Source: Micrococcales bacterium 31B (GTDB lineage Bacteria > Actinomycetota > Actinomycetes > Actinomycetales > Dermabacteraceae). Taken from it: DNA of 64,000 bases. Shown here one piece after another: positions 35,070 to 45,364 of this stretch (positions are counted from its first letter, which is position 1; every line of letters begins with the position of its first letter). Below the pieces are notes generated by a model. That model saw nothing but the letters and a program-made list of their open reading frames with translations, had not been told where the DNA came from and made no database searches. The translations under genes were made by a program, and so were the position numbers. Location of the stretch: positions 1 to 64,000 of the forward strand of contig JAFFTF010000004.1 of assembly GCA_022803075.1 (NCBI GenBank). Direction: 5' to 3'.

Positions 35070-36353
35070 ATGCCCTCAAACCTTATCCCCTCGCGCGACC
35101 GCAAGGTTGTGGTCATCGGCCAGGGCTATGTCGGCCTGCCCGTTGCCATGCGCGCGGTGGAAGTCGGCTTCAGCGTTGTCGGCATCGACATCGATGAACG
35201 TCGCGTCGCCGGCCTGCAGCAGGGGGTTTCGTACGTTGACGACATCAGCAACGACACCCTCAGTGCCGCCCTGGCGTCGGGAGCATACGTCGCGTCACAC
35301 GAGTATTCGGTGGCGGCAGACTTCGACTTCGCGGTGATTACTGTTCCCACCCCGCTGAAGGACAGCCACCCCGACCTCACCTACATCGAGGAGGCCGCCG
35401 CTGCCCTCGCGCCACACGTGCGTCCGGGGGCGACCGTGGTGCTGGAGTCCACCACCTACCCCGGCACCACCGTCGAGTTGTTCGTGCCCATCCTGGAGCA
35501 GGGCAGTGGCCTCAGCGCCGAGACCGATTTTCATGTCGGCTATAGCCCCGAACGCATTGACCCCGGCAATCCCACGTTCGGGTTCGTGAACACCCCGAAG
35601 GTGGTCTCGGGGCACGGGTCGGCGGCGCTGGACAGCGTCGACGCGTTCTATTCCACCCTGGTCGACCGCACGGTGCGCGTGGCAACCCCCGCCGAGGCCG
35701 AGCTCACCAAGCTCATCGAGAACACCTTCCGCCATGTCAACATTGCGCTGGTGAACGAGTTGGCCACCTTTGCGCACCAGCTGGGGGTCGACATCTGGCA
35801 GGCGATCGACGCCGCCGCCACGAAGCCTTTCGGGTACATGAAGTTCACCCCGGGGCCCGGGGTGGGCGGCCACTGCCTGCCGGTTGACCCCAGCTACCTG
35901 TCGTGGCAGGTGCGCCGCAAGCTGGGCAAACAGTTTCGCTTCGTCGAGTTGGCCAATGACGTCAACGACCACATGCCCGATTACGTGGTGCAGCGCAGCC
36001 AGGCCATGCTCAACGCCATCGAGCGCAGCATCAAGGGCTCCAAGATCATGCTCGTGGGCCTCGCCTACAAGGCGAACACGGGCGACATTCGCGAATCGCC
36101 CGCACTCCGGCTCATCGAACTGTTGCTCGACCTCGGCGCGAATCTCACGGGTGTCGATTCGCACGTCGAAGAGTACCGGTGGCCGCGCGGGGTCGCCGTG
36201 GGCGAGCTCACCGAGCAGAGCGTCTCCGAGCAGCACCTCGTGATCGTGCTGACCCAGCATTCCGATGTCGACCTCGACCCGTTGCGCTCCACGAGCACCC
36301 TCGTACTGGACACCAAGAACCTCCTGCCGGGTACCGGCGCGCAGCCGCTGTAG
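35070..36353 (+). CDS. UDP-HexNAc 6-dehydrogenase (WbpA/WecC-like)
   Basis: 427 aa. NAD-binding VVVIGQGYVGLPVA, substrate-binding YSPERIDPGNP and the catalytic Cys in GPGVGGHCLPVDPSYL. It oxidises C6 of a UDP-N-acetylhexosamine to the uronate with two NAD. The SPERxDPGN form is close to WbpA-type UDP-GlcNAc dehydrogenases, but UDP-ManNAc (from the WecB at 19051) is also possible. GGAGG precedes the ATG. The epimerase follows 30 bases later, probably in the same operon, which suggests a uronic amino sugar such as GlcNAcA, GalNAcA or ManNAcA in the polymer. Confidence 0.92.
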   Translation: MPSNLIPSRDRKVVVIGQGYVGLPVAMRAVEVGFSVVGIDIDERRVAGLQQGVSYVDDISNDTLSAALASGAYVASHEYSVAADFDFAVITVPTPLKDSHPDLTYIEEAAAALAPHVRPGATVVLESTTYPGTTVELFVPILEQGSGLSAETDFHVGYSPERIDPGNPTFGFVNTPKVVSGHGSAALDSVDAFYSTLVDRTVRVATPAEAELTKLIENTFRHVNIALVNELATFAHQLGVDIWQAIDAAATKPFGYMKFTPGPGVGGHCLPVDPSYLSWQVRRKLGKQFRFVELANDVNDHMPDYVVQRSQAMLNAIERSIKGSKIMLVGLAYKANTGDIRESPALRLIELLLDLGANLTGVDSHVEEYRWPRGVAVGELTEQSVSEQHLVIVLTQHSDVDLDPLRSTSTLVLDTKNLLPGTGAQPL

Positions 36354-36383
36354 CGCGGCACCCTATGTAAAGGACCCTCATCC

Positions 36384-37337
36384 GTGAAAATTCTCGTCAC
36401 CGGCGGCGCCGGGTTCATTGGCTCCAACCTCACCAAGTACATCGAGCGCACCCGCCCCGAGCATGAGGTCGTAGTGCTGGATACGTTCACCACGGGCTTG
36501 CGCTCAAATCTCGACGGCGTCCGCGGTCGGGTCGTCGAGGGCTCCATTCTTGACCTCGAGTTGCTCGACGGGCTGGCGAAAGAGGTGGACGCAATCGTCC
36601 ACCTTGGCGCCATACCCTCCGTTCCCCGGTCGATTGATTTTCCGCGCCCCAGCCATGAGGCAAACGCCACCGGCACCCTCAACATTCTCGAGGCGGCCCG
36701 GGCTCACGACGTGCAGCACGTCTCGGTGGCGTCGTCGAGTTCGGTATACGGCGCGAATCCCGCCCTGCCGAAGTCCGAACTTGAATGGACCAGGCCGATG
36801 AGCCCGTACGCGGTGACGAAGTTGGCGACCGAGAGTTACACCGTGGCGTACAAGTTCTCGTACGGCATGTCGACGGCGGCATTCCGCTTCTTCAATGTGT
36901 ATGGCCCATATCAGCGTCATGACCACGCCTACGCCGCGGTGGTGCCGAAGTTTATCGCCGCCGCGATGCAGGGCAGGCCCCTCACAATTCAGGGCGACGG
37001 CACGCAATCACGCGACTTCACCTACATCGACTCGGTGTGTCAGGTGCTGCTCGAATCCGTGGAACGCAAGGTTTCGCCGGATTCGCCCGTGAACCTGGCC
37101 TTCGGCACGCAGTTTTCTCTGTTGGACGTCATCGGCATGCTTGAAGACGTCATGGGCCGCAGTATCGAGCTCGATTTCGTGGCGCCACGAGTGGGCGACG
37201 TGAAGGCCTCCAAAGCGGAGTCGACACTTTTCTCTAGCCTCTACCCGGACGTCACGCCGGTGCCGCTGCCCGAGGGCATCAAGCGTACCTACGAGTGGAT
37301 GCGCGACAATATCGACTGGTCTCAGGCCAACGCCTAG
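36384..37337 (+). CDS. NAD-dependent sugar-nucleotide epimerase (extended SDR)
   Basis: 317 aa. GGAGFIGSN nucleotide site at ~7-15, SSSSVYG and the catalytic Tyr-x3-Lys in SPYAVTKLA. Resembles GalE/WbpP-type 4-epimerases. It is co-directional with the dehydrogenase, so it may epimerise C4 of UDP-GlcNAc or of the uronate. Start GTG at 36384 with AAAGGA upstream. It converges with the next glycosyltransferase, leaving only 7 bases between stops. The exact substrate cannot be settled from motifs. Confidence 0.87.
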   Translation: MKILVTGGAGFIGSNLTKYIERTRPEHEVVVLDTFTTGLRSNLDGVRGRVVEGSILDLELLDGLAKEVDAIVHLGAIPSVPRSIDFPRPSHEANATGTLNILEAARAHDVQHVSVASSSSVYGANPALPKSELEWTRPMSPYAVTKLATESYTVAYKFSYGMSTAAFRFFNVYGPYQRHDHAYAAVVPKFIAAAMQGRPLTIQGDGTQSRDFTYIDSVCQVLLESVERKVSPDSPVNLAFGTQFSLLDVIGMLEDVMGRSIELDFVAPRVGDVKASKAESTLFSSLYPDVTPVPLPEGIKRTYEWMRDNIDWSQANA

Positions 37338-37344
37338 CCGCGAC

Positions 37345-38493
37345 CTACCGATCGCCCGCCTTGACCAAGCTGTCAAAATAATCCACGAGTCGCTCTTGCA
37401 CCTGGTGGCGGGCGTAGTTCTCGATCACGTGTACGCGCCCCGCTCGACCCAAGGCGGTGCGGCGCGCTGGGTCGGCGAGCAACTCTTTGAGAGCTGCAGC
37501 TAGCCGCTGCGGGGAGCGGGCCGGAACGCGCACCCCTGTCACACCGGGGACCACCGAGTCGCGAGCGCCCGTGGCCTCGGTGGTGACGATGGCAACCTCG
37601 CAGGCGGAGGCTTCGAGCACCACGTTGGGGAACCCCTCGCGGTACGTGGGGAGACACAGGATGTCCATGAGGGCGTAGTAGTCGCGCGACATGTTGACGT
37701 GTCCGGGAGCAACCACGTGAACGCCACTGGCGCGCACACTCTCTATGAGCTCGGAGACGTCGGAGCCGTCGTTTCCGCCGAGCAGCAAGAGCTGAAACTT
37801 CGCGGAGCCGGCCGCGAGTTCGCGCGCGGCCTCGAGGAGGTCGCCCACGCCCTTGTCTCTGTTGATGCGGCCCACGAATCCGATGGTGGGAACGTCCTCG
37901 CGCAGCCCGAGAGTGGAACGCAGCGCCAGCCGATCGTCTCCGACCACCGGCCGGTAAGCCTCGGTGTCGACTCCGTTGGAACTGCCGAGCCCGAACAACT
38001 GCAAGGGTCTGCGCATGGTGACGTTTGCCCGCACTGCGGCGCGCGAGAGGCTGGGGCTGACCGAGATCACCGAGGTGCTGCACGCGAACGTGAGGCGCTC
38101 GAATGCCTGCAAAAATACCCGCTTGGGCCCGCGCGTGCCCTCGAGTCGCAGTCCACGCAGAATGTACACGCGATTGGCTTGGCGTTCGAGGCAGCCGGCC
38201 ACGCTGGCCAGCAGCGAAACCTTGGGTGTGCCATAGAAGACCACGTCGGGGCGCTCGCTGCGGAGGATCTTGCGCCAGGCCTGGATGGAGTGGAGATCGT
38301 CTTTAATGCTCGGGCGCCGACGCATCTCCAGGGGGCGCGCCGTGACGCCGTCTGCTTCGCAATAGGCATCGAGTTGCGGGCCCGGAGCCGACACCACGAT
38401 TACCTCCCAGCCGCGAGAGACCAGGCACGTCTGTAGGCCGCTGGCAAGCCCCAGGGAGGGCGCAGTGGTCACAGCCACGATGATCTTGTGCAT
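37345..38493 (-). CDS. Glycosyltransferase family 4
   Basis: 382 aa starting MHKIIVAVTTAPSLGL. GT-B enzyme with PTIGFVGRINRDKGVGDLLEAA at the domain junction and PTYREGFPNVVLEASACEVAIVTTEATG at the donor site (GT4 EGFP-x3-Glu). Related in style to PglA/CapM-like enzymes that add a residue to an undecaprenyl-linked amino sugar. It is divergent from the aminotransferase/PglC genes, which fits a second-step transferase acting after the PglC-like enzyme. The open frame upstream of 38493 overlaps the divergent gene and is not used. Confidence 0.86.
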   Translation of the reverse strand: MHKIIVAVTTAPSLGLASGLQTCLVSRGWEVIVVSAPGPQLDAYCEADGVTARPLEMRRRPSIKDDLHSIQAWRKILRSERPDVVFYGTPKVSLLASVAGCLERQANRVYILRGLRLEGTRGPKRVFLQAFERLTFACSTSVISVSPSLSRAAVRANVTMRRPLQLFGLGSSNGVDTEAYRPVVGDDRLALRSTLGLREDVPTIGFVGRINRDKGVGDLLEAARELAAGSAKFQLLLLGGNDGSDVSELIESVRASGVHVVAPGHVNMSRDYYALMDILCLPTYREGFPNVVLEASACEVAIVTTEATGARDSVVPGVTGVRVPARSPQRLAAALKELLADPARRTALGRAGRVHVIENYARHQVQERLVDYFDSLVKAGDR

Positions 38494-38543
38494 CCGTTGC
38501 ACCTCTACCCCGCTCAAAGATTTGCGACGCCTCTCGGATCCAC

Positions 38544-38574
38544 TTGCCGGGGACGGGGCATCTCGGCTTATTGT
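38544..38574 (+). promoter_or_regulatory. Possible promoter for a leaderless aminotransferase transcript
   Basis: TTGCCG (38544-38549) and TATTGT (38569-38574) with a 19-base spacer. The -10 ends 7 bases before the GTG at 38582, and no ribosome site precedes that GTG, so the transcript may start at or next to the start codon. Confidence 0.35.
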
Positions 38575-38581
38575 TACATGT

Positions 38582-39710
<1,129 letters not shown>

Positions 39711-39718
<8 letters not shown>

Positions 39719-40355
39719 CCCGAGCGCGCCTGGCCGGCGCTACGACACCTACAAACGCATCCTGGACGCCACGGTGGGCGGGCTTGGCCTCGTCGCCTCC
39801 GCCCCCCTCCAACTGGGTGTGGCCCTACTCGTGCGCAAGAAGCTCGGCTCCCCGGTGCTCTTTGCCCAGGAACGCCCGGGCCTCGGGGGCAAGCCCTTCA
39901 CGATGTATAAGTTTCGTTCGATGCTCGACGCGGACGAGACCAGGGGCCTCACGAGCGATGCCGACCGGCTCACGGGCTTTGGCAAGGCCCTTCGCGCGAC
40001 GAGCCTCGACGAGTTGCCCGCCCTGTGGAACGTGGTCAAGGGCGACATGAGCCTCGTGGGCCCGCGACCGCTGCTCATGCGCTATCTGCCTAGGTACAGC
40101 GCGTTTCAGGCGCGCCGACACGAGGTGCGCCCCGGCATCACGGGTCTCGCGCAGGTTTCGGGGCGCAACTCGATCACGTGGGAGCAAAAGTTCGCGCTCG
40201 ACGTGGAGTACGTCGATACCCGGTCGTTCTTGTTGGATGTCAAGATTCTGGTCGCCACGGTGACCAAGGTCTTCAAGCGCGACGGCATCGCGGCGGAAGG
40301 CGAGGCCACCATGACCGAATTCATGGGCAGCGACTCCCCGCAGCCCAGGGCCTGA
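39711..40355 (+). CDS. Initiating phosphoglycosyl transferase, PglC-like
   Basis: 214 aa bacterial sugar transferase (monotopic, single-domain class). Re-entrant hydrophobic segment at ~20-40 (ATVGGLGLVASAPLQLGVALL), FAQERPGLGGKPFTMYKFRSM, then DELPALWNVVKGDMSLVGPRPLL and RPGITGLAQVSGRN. It transfers a sugar-1-phosphate to undecaprenyl phosphate, starting the repeat unit. The small size, without extra N-terminal helices, matches PglC/WcaJ-core proteins. The ATG lies inside the end of the aminotransferase gene, an overlap that supports a joint role on a 2,4-diamino or similar sugar. Confidence 0.9.
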
Positions 40356-40429
40356 ATCTCCGCCCGTCGAGCCGCCCGCTGAGCCGCCCGCGAACAACGA
40401 CTGGGTACGGGGGGGCCAACCCCCAATTG

Positions 40430-40549
40430 TGCTATCGTGAAGCAGCATGGGTGCCCGAAAATAGCGTGTTTACGCATGTGAAGGGGCGCTTGTGAACCGG
40501 GCGTCCAAGAACGCTGGCCCGCTTTTGTTGCTTTTATTCGGAGGTACCC
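40430..40549 (+). promoter_or_regulatory. Promoter and leader of the ACP/LuxE/LuxC gene group
   Basis: TGC-TATCGT (40430-40438) is an extended -10. The leader of about 105 bases holds a 5-codon ATG frame (40447-40464), a short CGGGC/GCCCG stem (40498-40521) followed by a T-rich stretch, and GGAGG before the ACP GTG. The stem plus T-rich run might be a weak attenuator. A G5/C5 hairpin (40411-40424) lies just before the -10. Confidence 0.4.
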
Positions 40550-40792
40550 GTGTCCAACATTGATCGCTTGAAAGAAGTTTTTGCGGACTCGCTGAACGTA
40601 GACCAAGCGGATCTGAACTTTGACACCCTCACCTACCGTGGCATTCCCGAATGGGATTCGGTCGCGCACATGACGCTGATCGCCGAGATCGAAGACGCCT
40701 TCGACATCATGATCGACACTCAAGACGTCATCGACATGAGCAGTTTCGCGGTGGCGCAGACGATCGTCGCGAAGTACGGCGTAGAAATTTAG
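40550..40792 (+). CDS. Acyl carrier protein
   Basis: 80 aa. The phosphopantetheine site is Ser37 in EWDSVAHM; the protein is acidic and helical, with the usual hydrophobic pattern around it. GTG start with GGAGG. It is not the housekeeping fatty-acid ACP by context: it leads a group of SDR, acyl-activating ligase, LuxE, LuxC, acyltransferase and its own AcpS-like enzyme. It is inferred to carry a short hydroxyacyl group for transfer to an amino sugar, as proposed for RfbK in Vibrio cholerae O1. Confidence 0.93.
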   Translation: MSNIDRLKEVFADSLNVDQADLNFDTLTYRGIPEWDSVAHMTLIAEIEDAFDIMIDTQDVIDMSSFAVAQTIVAKYGVEI

Positions 40793-40801
40793 GCGCGCGA
40801 C

Positions 40802-41584
40802 GTGACCACCGCACCCACGCCGGTTCCCGCGTCCCTCATCGACCTCACCGGCCGGGTCGCCTTCGTGACGGGTTCGACGCGCGGCATCGGCCTGTGCACG
40901 GTGCGCCTGCTCGCGCAGCACGGCTGCAAGGTCGTCGTCTCGGGTAGCAGCGAGTTGGCCCAGATAGAGCCCATCGCGCGCGAGATCGGCAGCGAGTTCG
41001 GCGTCGACGCGCTGGCCCTGCAGTGCGATTCGCGTAACCCCGACCAGATGCGTCAGGTATACCGCGAGATCAAGTCCGCTTTCGGCGGGCTTGACGTACT
41101 CGTGAACAATGCCGGCATCATGAGCCAGGGTCTCGCCGGCATGATCCCGGACGACGACATCACCGCGACTCTCGACGTCAACTCTGCGGCGCCCATTCAT
41201 CACATGCAGAACGCCGTCAAGCTCATGCGACGCAAGAAGAGCGGCTCGATCGTTAATCTCGCCTCCATCATGGGCACGAACGGCACCGACGGCCTCATCA
41301 CCTACTCGGCCTCCAAGGCCGCCGTCATCGGCGCGACCAAGGCCGCGGCGAAGGAGTTCGGCAAGTTGGGGGTGCGCGTGAATGCGCTCGCGCCGGGCGT
41401 CATCGACACCGACATGATCAAGGTGATTCCGCCAGACACGCTGCAGGAGCGCCTCGATTACACGCCGCTCGGCCGTCTCGGCTCGCCCGACGATGTGGCG
41501 CGCGCGGCCCTTTTTCTCGCGAGCGACCTCTCGTCGTTCGTCACCGGTCAGGTCATTGGCGTAGACGGCGGCCTCATTATTTAA
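40802..41584 (+). CDS. Short-chain dehydrogenase, FabG-like
   Basis: 260 aa classical SDR. TGSTRGIG (NAD(P) site), NNAGIM, catalytic Ser in NLASIMG and Tyr-x3-Lys in TYSASKAA, C-terminal GQVIGVDGGLII. It could reduce a 3-ketoacyl-ACP, or an aldehyde formed by the LuxC-like protein; the latter would take the place of the alcohol dehydrogenase RfbM in the V. cholerae tetronate set. GTG start, 9 bases after the ACP stop. Confidence 0.88.
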   Translation: MTTAPTPVPASLIDLTGRVAFVTGSTRGIGLCTVRLLAQHGCKVVVSGSSELAQIEPIAREIGSEFGVDALALQCDSRNPDQMRQVYREIKSAFGGLDVLVNNAGIMSQGLAGMIPDDDITATLDVNSAAPIHHMQNAVKLMRRKKSGSIVNLASIMGTNGTDGLITYSASKAAVIGATKAAAKEFGKLGVRVNALAPGVIDTDMIKVIPPDTLQERLDYTPLGRLGSPDDVARAALFLASDLSSFVTGQVIGVDGGLII

Positions 41585-41623
41585 TGAGCGACCGCGAGGT
41601 CGCTCCCGCTCGAAAGTGTTTTT

Positions 41624-43036
41624 GTGTCTGAAGTTGTTGTAGTCAGGGTTCCCGGCGGTCACGACATCACCACCGCCACCATTGCCGATCGCGTCAGCGC
41701 GCTGCAAGAGTTGCTGTCGTCGCAGCGCGAACTCGTGTTCCTGCTCACGGATGTCTCGCGCGAGACCTTTCTGAACTTCTTCGCGGCGAGCGACGCGCCG
41801 TGCGCCGTGGCCCTGCTCGATACGGGGCTGAGCGATGCCCTCCTGGGGCCGCTGATCGAGCTGTACCAGCCGCGCGTCATCATCGCCCCCGAGGGCCGGG
41901 CCCTGCCCGCTGCTGCGGGCGAGGCCCGTGAGAGCGGCGTGCCGGGAGTGCTCGTGCGCGACGTTCCCCCCTGCGAGGTACACCCCGATCTGGCGGTGCT
42001 GCTGACCACCTCGGGCAGCACCGGCAGCCCCAAGTTCGTGCGACTTTCGCAGCAGAACATCGACCATAACACCGAGGCCATCGTCGCCTCGCTTCGCATC
42101 AGCGACCGCGATGTCACGCCCACTATGCTCCCGCTGCACTACAGCTTCGGCATGTCGATCGCCAATACCTACCGCCAGGCCGGGGCCCAGTTGGTGCTCA
42201 CCCAAAAGAGCGTCATCGAGCCGGGCTTTTGGCAGGAGTGCGGAGAGCTCAAGGTGACCTCGCTCAGCGGCGTCCCCTCCACGTACGCCATGCTCAAGCG
42301 CCTAGACTTTGCTGCGAAACTCCTGCCTCAGGTACCCTCGTTGACTACGCTGACGCAGGCCGGCGGCAAGCTCGCCCCCGAACTGATTCAGGAGTTCAGC
42401 GAGACCATGCACGCGCGCGGCGGGCTGCTGTACGTGATGTACGGCCAGACCGAGGCCGCACCCCGCCTCACGTGCCTGCCCGGCGAAGAGTTGCCAGCGC
42501 GCCTCGGTTCCGTCGGTACGGCACTTAAAGACGGCACGATTGAAATTTTGGACGCCGCGGGCACCGTTGGCCCCGTCGGCACCGTCGGCGAGATCCGCTA
42601 CCGCGGGCCGAACGTCATGATGGGCTACGCCGAGCGGCCCGCCGACCTGCTCGAGGGCGACGTGTTCGGCGACGAGCTGCTGACGGGCGACCTCGGCTAT
42701 CTCGACGACGAGGGGTTCTTGTTCATCACCGGCCGCACCAAGCGGATCGCCAAGATCAGCGGAATGCGCGTGAGCCTCGACGAGATCGAACAGAAGATCG
42801 ACAAGGCCGGCCAGGTCGCCGCCGTCGCTCATCCGAGCGGCGACGGGGTGGTCGTATTCTGCGATTGGAACGATGAGGCGTTCTTTAAGGCGGAGACCCG
42901 GCGCGTGCTGCGCGAACTCAAGTTGCCGCCCAAGACCCTGACCCTCCGCTATCTCGCCGAGATTCCCACGCTCGCCAATGGCAAACTCGACTACAAGGGC
43001 CTCGAGGCCGAACTCGCAGGCGAGGGTTCGCGATGA
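41624..43036 (+). CDS. AMP-forming acyl ligase (ANL superfamily)
   Basis: 470 aa. P-loop-like TTSGSTGSPKFVRLS (128-142), YGQTEAAPR (A5), GDLGYLDDEGFLFITGR (A7-A8) and the catalytic Lys in LANGKLDYKG (A10). It activates a carboxylic acid as adenylate and passes it to a thiol, here probably the ACP encoded two genes earlier (RfbL-like role). Shorter than fatty acyl-CoA synthetases, without a carrier domain. GTG start; the stop overlaps the LuxE ATG by 4 bases. Confidence 0.88.
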   Translation: MSEVVVVRVPGGHDITTATIADRVSALQELLSSQRELVFLLTDVSRETFLNFFAASDAPCAVALLDTGLSDALLGPLIELYQPRVIIAPEGRALPAAAGEARESGVPGVLVRDVPPCEVHPDLAVLLTTSGSTGSPKFVRLSQQNIDHNTEAIVASLRISDRDVTPTMLPLHYSFGMSIANTYRQAGAQLVLTQKSVIEPGFWQECGELKVTSLSGVPSTYAMLKRLDFAAKLLPQVPSLTTLTQAGGKLAPELIQEFSETMHARGGLLYVMYGQTEAAPRLTCLPGEELPARLGSVGTALKDGTIEILDAAGTVGPVGTVGEIRYRGPNVMMGYAERPADLLEGDVFGDELLTGDLGYLDDEGFLFITGRTKRIAKISGMRVSLDEIEQKIDKAGQVAAVAHPSGDGVVVFCDWNDEAFFKAETRRVLRELKLPPKTLTLRYLAEIPTLANGKLDYKGLEAELAGEGSR

Positions 43037-44136
43037 GCAGCACGCTAACGGTTGACGATCTGTACGACATCGAGCAGTTCACTATCCCGCAGGTCGACAA
43101 AGAGCGAGTGCTGCTCGACGCCCTGCGCGACCTCACCGCCCATCACGAGGCCAACTGCCCGCCGTACCAGCGCGTGCTGGAGGGCCTGGCGCACGACCCG
43201 GCGTCCGTCACCTCACTGCCCGACCTGCCATATCTGCCGGTCAGCCTCTTTAAGCAGCACTACCTCGCGAGCATCCCCGATGCCGAGGTGTTCAAGACCA
43301 TGACCAGTTCGGGCACCACGGGCCAGGCCGTGAGCCGCATCATTCTCGACCGCGAGACCGCCGCGCGCCAGTCGCAGGCCCTCGCCGCGATCATGCGCAA
43401 GGTGCTGGGCGACAAGCGCCTGCCGATGATTGTGATCGACACGAAGAACGTGGTCAAAGACCGCAACACGTTCAGCGCTCGCGGAGCGGGCGTGCTCGGC
43501 ATGATTCAGTACGGCCGCAAGCACTTCTACGCGCTCAACGACGACATGTCGCTCGATGTCGAGGGGCTCCGGGCGTTTCTCGCCGAATACGGCGGCCAAC
43601 CCATGCTGATGTTCGGCTTCACGTTCATGGTGTGGAAGCACTTTTTGCAGCAGATTCGCGACCTCGACCTCGACGTCGACTTCAGCCAGGGCGTGCTGAT
43701 TCACTCGGGCGGCTGGAAGAAGCTGGTGGAGGAGGCCGTGAGCAATCAGGTGTTCAAGCGGGCGTTCCGCGAGACCACCGGCCTCACCCGCGTACACAAT
43801 TTTTACGGCATGGTCGAGCAGGTGGGCAGCGTCTTTCTCGAGGGCGACGACGGCTTTCTCTACCCGCCCAATTTCGCGGACGTGATCATCCGCAACCCCC
43901 AGACGTGGGAGGTTGCCGAGATCGGCGAGGTGGGCCTCGTCGAGGTGCTTTCCGTCCTCCCGCGCAGCTACCCCGGTCATGTGCTGCTCACGGAGGACCT
44001 TGGCGTCGTGCATGGCATCGGCGATGTCGCGACCGGGTGGAGCGGCAAGCAGCTGGAGATCATCGGCCGCGTGCCCAAGGCCGAGCTGCGTGGCTGCTCC
44101 GATACGCACGCCGCCGACTTCACCGCGGCGCGATAG
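43033..44136 (+). CDS. LuxE-like acyl-protein synthetase
   Basis: 367 aa of the LuxE family (an ANL relative). MTSSGTTGQAVSR at 90-102, later a LuxE core HNFYGMVEQVGSVFLEG and PRSYPGHVLLTEDLGVV. LuxE activates a carboxylate with ATP and hands the acyl group to LuxC. ATGA overlap with the ligase and an 11-base gap to the LuxC gene. With no luciferase genes (luxAB) nearby, bioluminescence is not the role. In V. cholerae O1 a LuxE/LuxC-like RfbN has been proposed for tetronate synthesis. Confidence 0.88.
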   Translation: MSSTLTVDDLYDIEQFTIPQVDKERVLLDALRDLTAHHEANCPPYQRVLEGLAHDPASVTSLPDLPYLPVSLFKQHYLASIPDAEVFKTMTSSGTTGQAVSRIILDRETAARQSQALAAIMRKVLGDKRLPMIVIDTKNVVKDRNTFSARGAGVLGMIQYGRKHFYALNDDMSLDVEGLRAFLAEYGGQPMLMFGFTFMVWKHFLQQIRDLDLDVDFSQGVLIHSGGWKKLVEEAVSNQVFKRAFRETTGLTRVHNFYGMVEQVGSVFLEGDDGFLYPPNFADVIIRNPQTWEVAEIGEVGLVEVLSVLPRSYPGHVLLTEDLGVVHGIGDVATGWSGKQLEIIGRVPKAELRGCSDTHAADFTAAR

Positions 44137-44147
44137 AAAGGGCCGTC

Positions 44148-45350
44148 GTGCCACACGTTTCACAGTTGAGCCCCACCGTGGGGACGGTCGACCTCGACCA
44201 GATGCTCACCACCCTCGCTTCGCAGGCCCCCCTGCCACCGTTTGCGCCCGAGGCCCTTGCCTTCGTCGCCGACCTTTCGCGTGCGATCGGAAAAGCGGGG
44301 CGCGGGCGTCCAGAATTGCAGGCCCTCGCGTATTGGATGCGCAAGGCCGAGCTGACTCGACTCGCCGAATCCTTCGCGGGCCTCGAATCGGAATCGAGCG
44401 TGAGGGTGCCGCGCGGCACGGTGTTTCACGTGCCGCCCGCCAATGTCGACACCCTGTTCGTGTACTCCTGGGTGCTGGCGCTGCTCACCGGCAACCGCAA
44501 CCTCGTGCGCATGTCGTCGCGCGTGCTCGCGCACGAGAACCTGCTGATCCGCGTGATCAACGAGGTGCTTACCGAGCATGCCGAGGTCGCGGCGCGGTCG
44601 GTCATGGTGACGTACGGGCACGAGCAGGCCATCACCGATGCCCTGAGCCTCAGCGCTGACCTGCGCATCATCTGGGGCGGCGACGCGACGGTCAACGTGA
44701 TCCGCCGCGCGCCCCTGCAGCCGTGGGCGCGCGACCTGACCTTCCCCGATCGCTTCTCGCTGGCGGCCATCTCGTCCCCGGCCTATGCCGCGCTCAGCGA
44801 GGCCGAGCGTGACGAGCTCGCGAACCGTTTCTACAATGACGCCTACTGGTTCGACCAGATGGGCTGCTCCTCGCCGCGGGTCGTGCTCTGGGCGGGCGAG
44901 CCCCACGATGACGACTTTTTCACCCGCGTCTCCAATGTGATCGCGCACAAAAACTACGAGGTGGAGACCGCGACGGCCGTTGCCAAGCTCGTGTACTCGC
45001 TGGGTTCGATCATCGAGCGCGACGTGACGCGCTACGGCACGCACGGCAACGAACTCTCGGTGCTGCAGGTGACCGAGTTTCCCGAGGTGCGCGGCGAATT
45101 CTGTGGCGGCGGGCTGTTCTTCTCGTGGCAGGTCGAAGGCCTGAGCGCACTCGAACCGCACCTGCAGCGCAAAGACCAAACCCTCTCGCACTTCGGGTTC
45201 GCGCCCGCCGAGCTCAGAGAGTTTGCGCGCCATGCGAACGGCCGCGGCATCGACCGGTTCGTGCCGATCGGTCAGGCGCTTGACTTCAATCGCGTGTGGG
45301 ACGGCGTCGACCTGGTCGCCGAATGTACGCGCATCGTGACCGTGAGCTAG
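44148..45350 (+). CDS. LuxC-like acyl reductase
   Basis: 400 aa of the LuxC acyl-CoA reductase family (aldehyde-dehydrogenase-like). The catalytic Cys is Cys240 in DQMGCSSPRVV; NAD-binding part around TVFHVPPANVDTLFVYSW and LTGNRN. It reduces an enzyme-bound acyl thioester to the aldehyde with NADPH. GTG start with GAAAGG; an open frame reaching further upstream lies inside the LuxE gene in another reading frame and is rejected. Partner of the preceding LuxE. Confidence 0.9.
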   Translation: MPHVSQLSPTVGTVDLDQMLTTLASQAPLPPFAPEALAFVADLSRAIGKAGRGRPELQALAYWMRKAELTRLAESFAGLESESSVRVPRGTVFHVPPANVDTLFVYSWVLALLTGNRNLVRMSSRVLAHENLLIRVINEVLTEHAEVAARSVMVTYGHEQAITDALSLSADLRIIWGGDATVNVIRRAPLQPWARDLTFPDRFSLAAISSPAYAALSEAERDELANRFYNDAYWFDQMGCSSPRVVLWAGEPHDDDFFTRVSNVIAHKNYEVETATAVAKLVYSLGSIIERDVTRYGTHGNELSVLQVTEFPEVRGEFCGGGLFFSWQVEGLSALEPHLQRKDQTLSHFGFAPAELREFARHANGRGIDRFVPIGQALDFNRVWDGVDLVAECTRIVTVS

Positions 45351-45364
45351 CGAAGGAACCTCGC

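Noticed and set aside
40106-42205. Long open frame (699 codons) on the minus strand opposite ACP, SDR and ligase
   Set aside because: It lies antisense to three well-recognised genes and its translation is Arg/His/Gly-rich without domains, a normal shadow in high-GC DNA.
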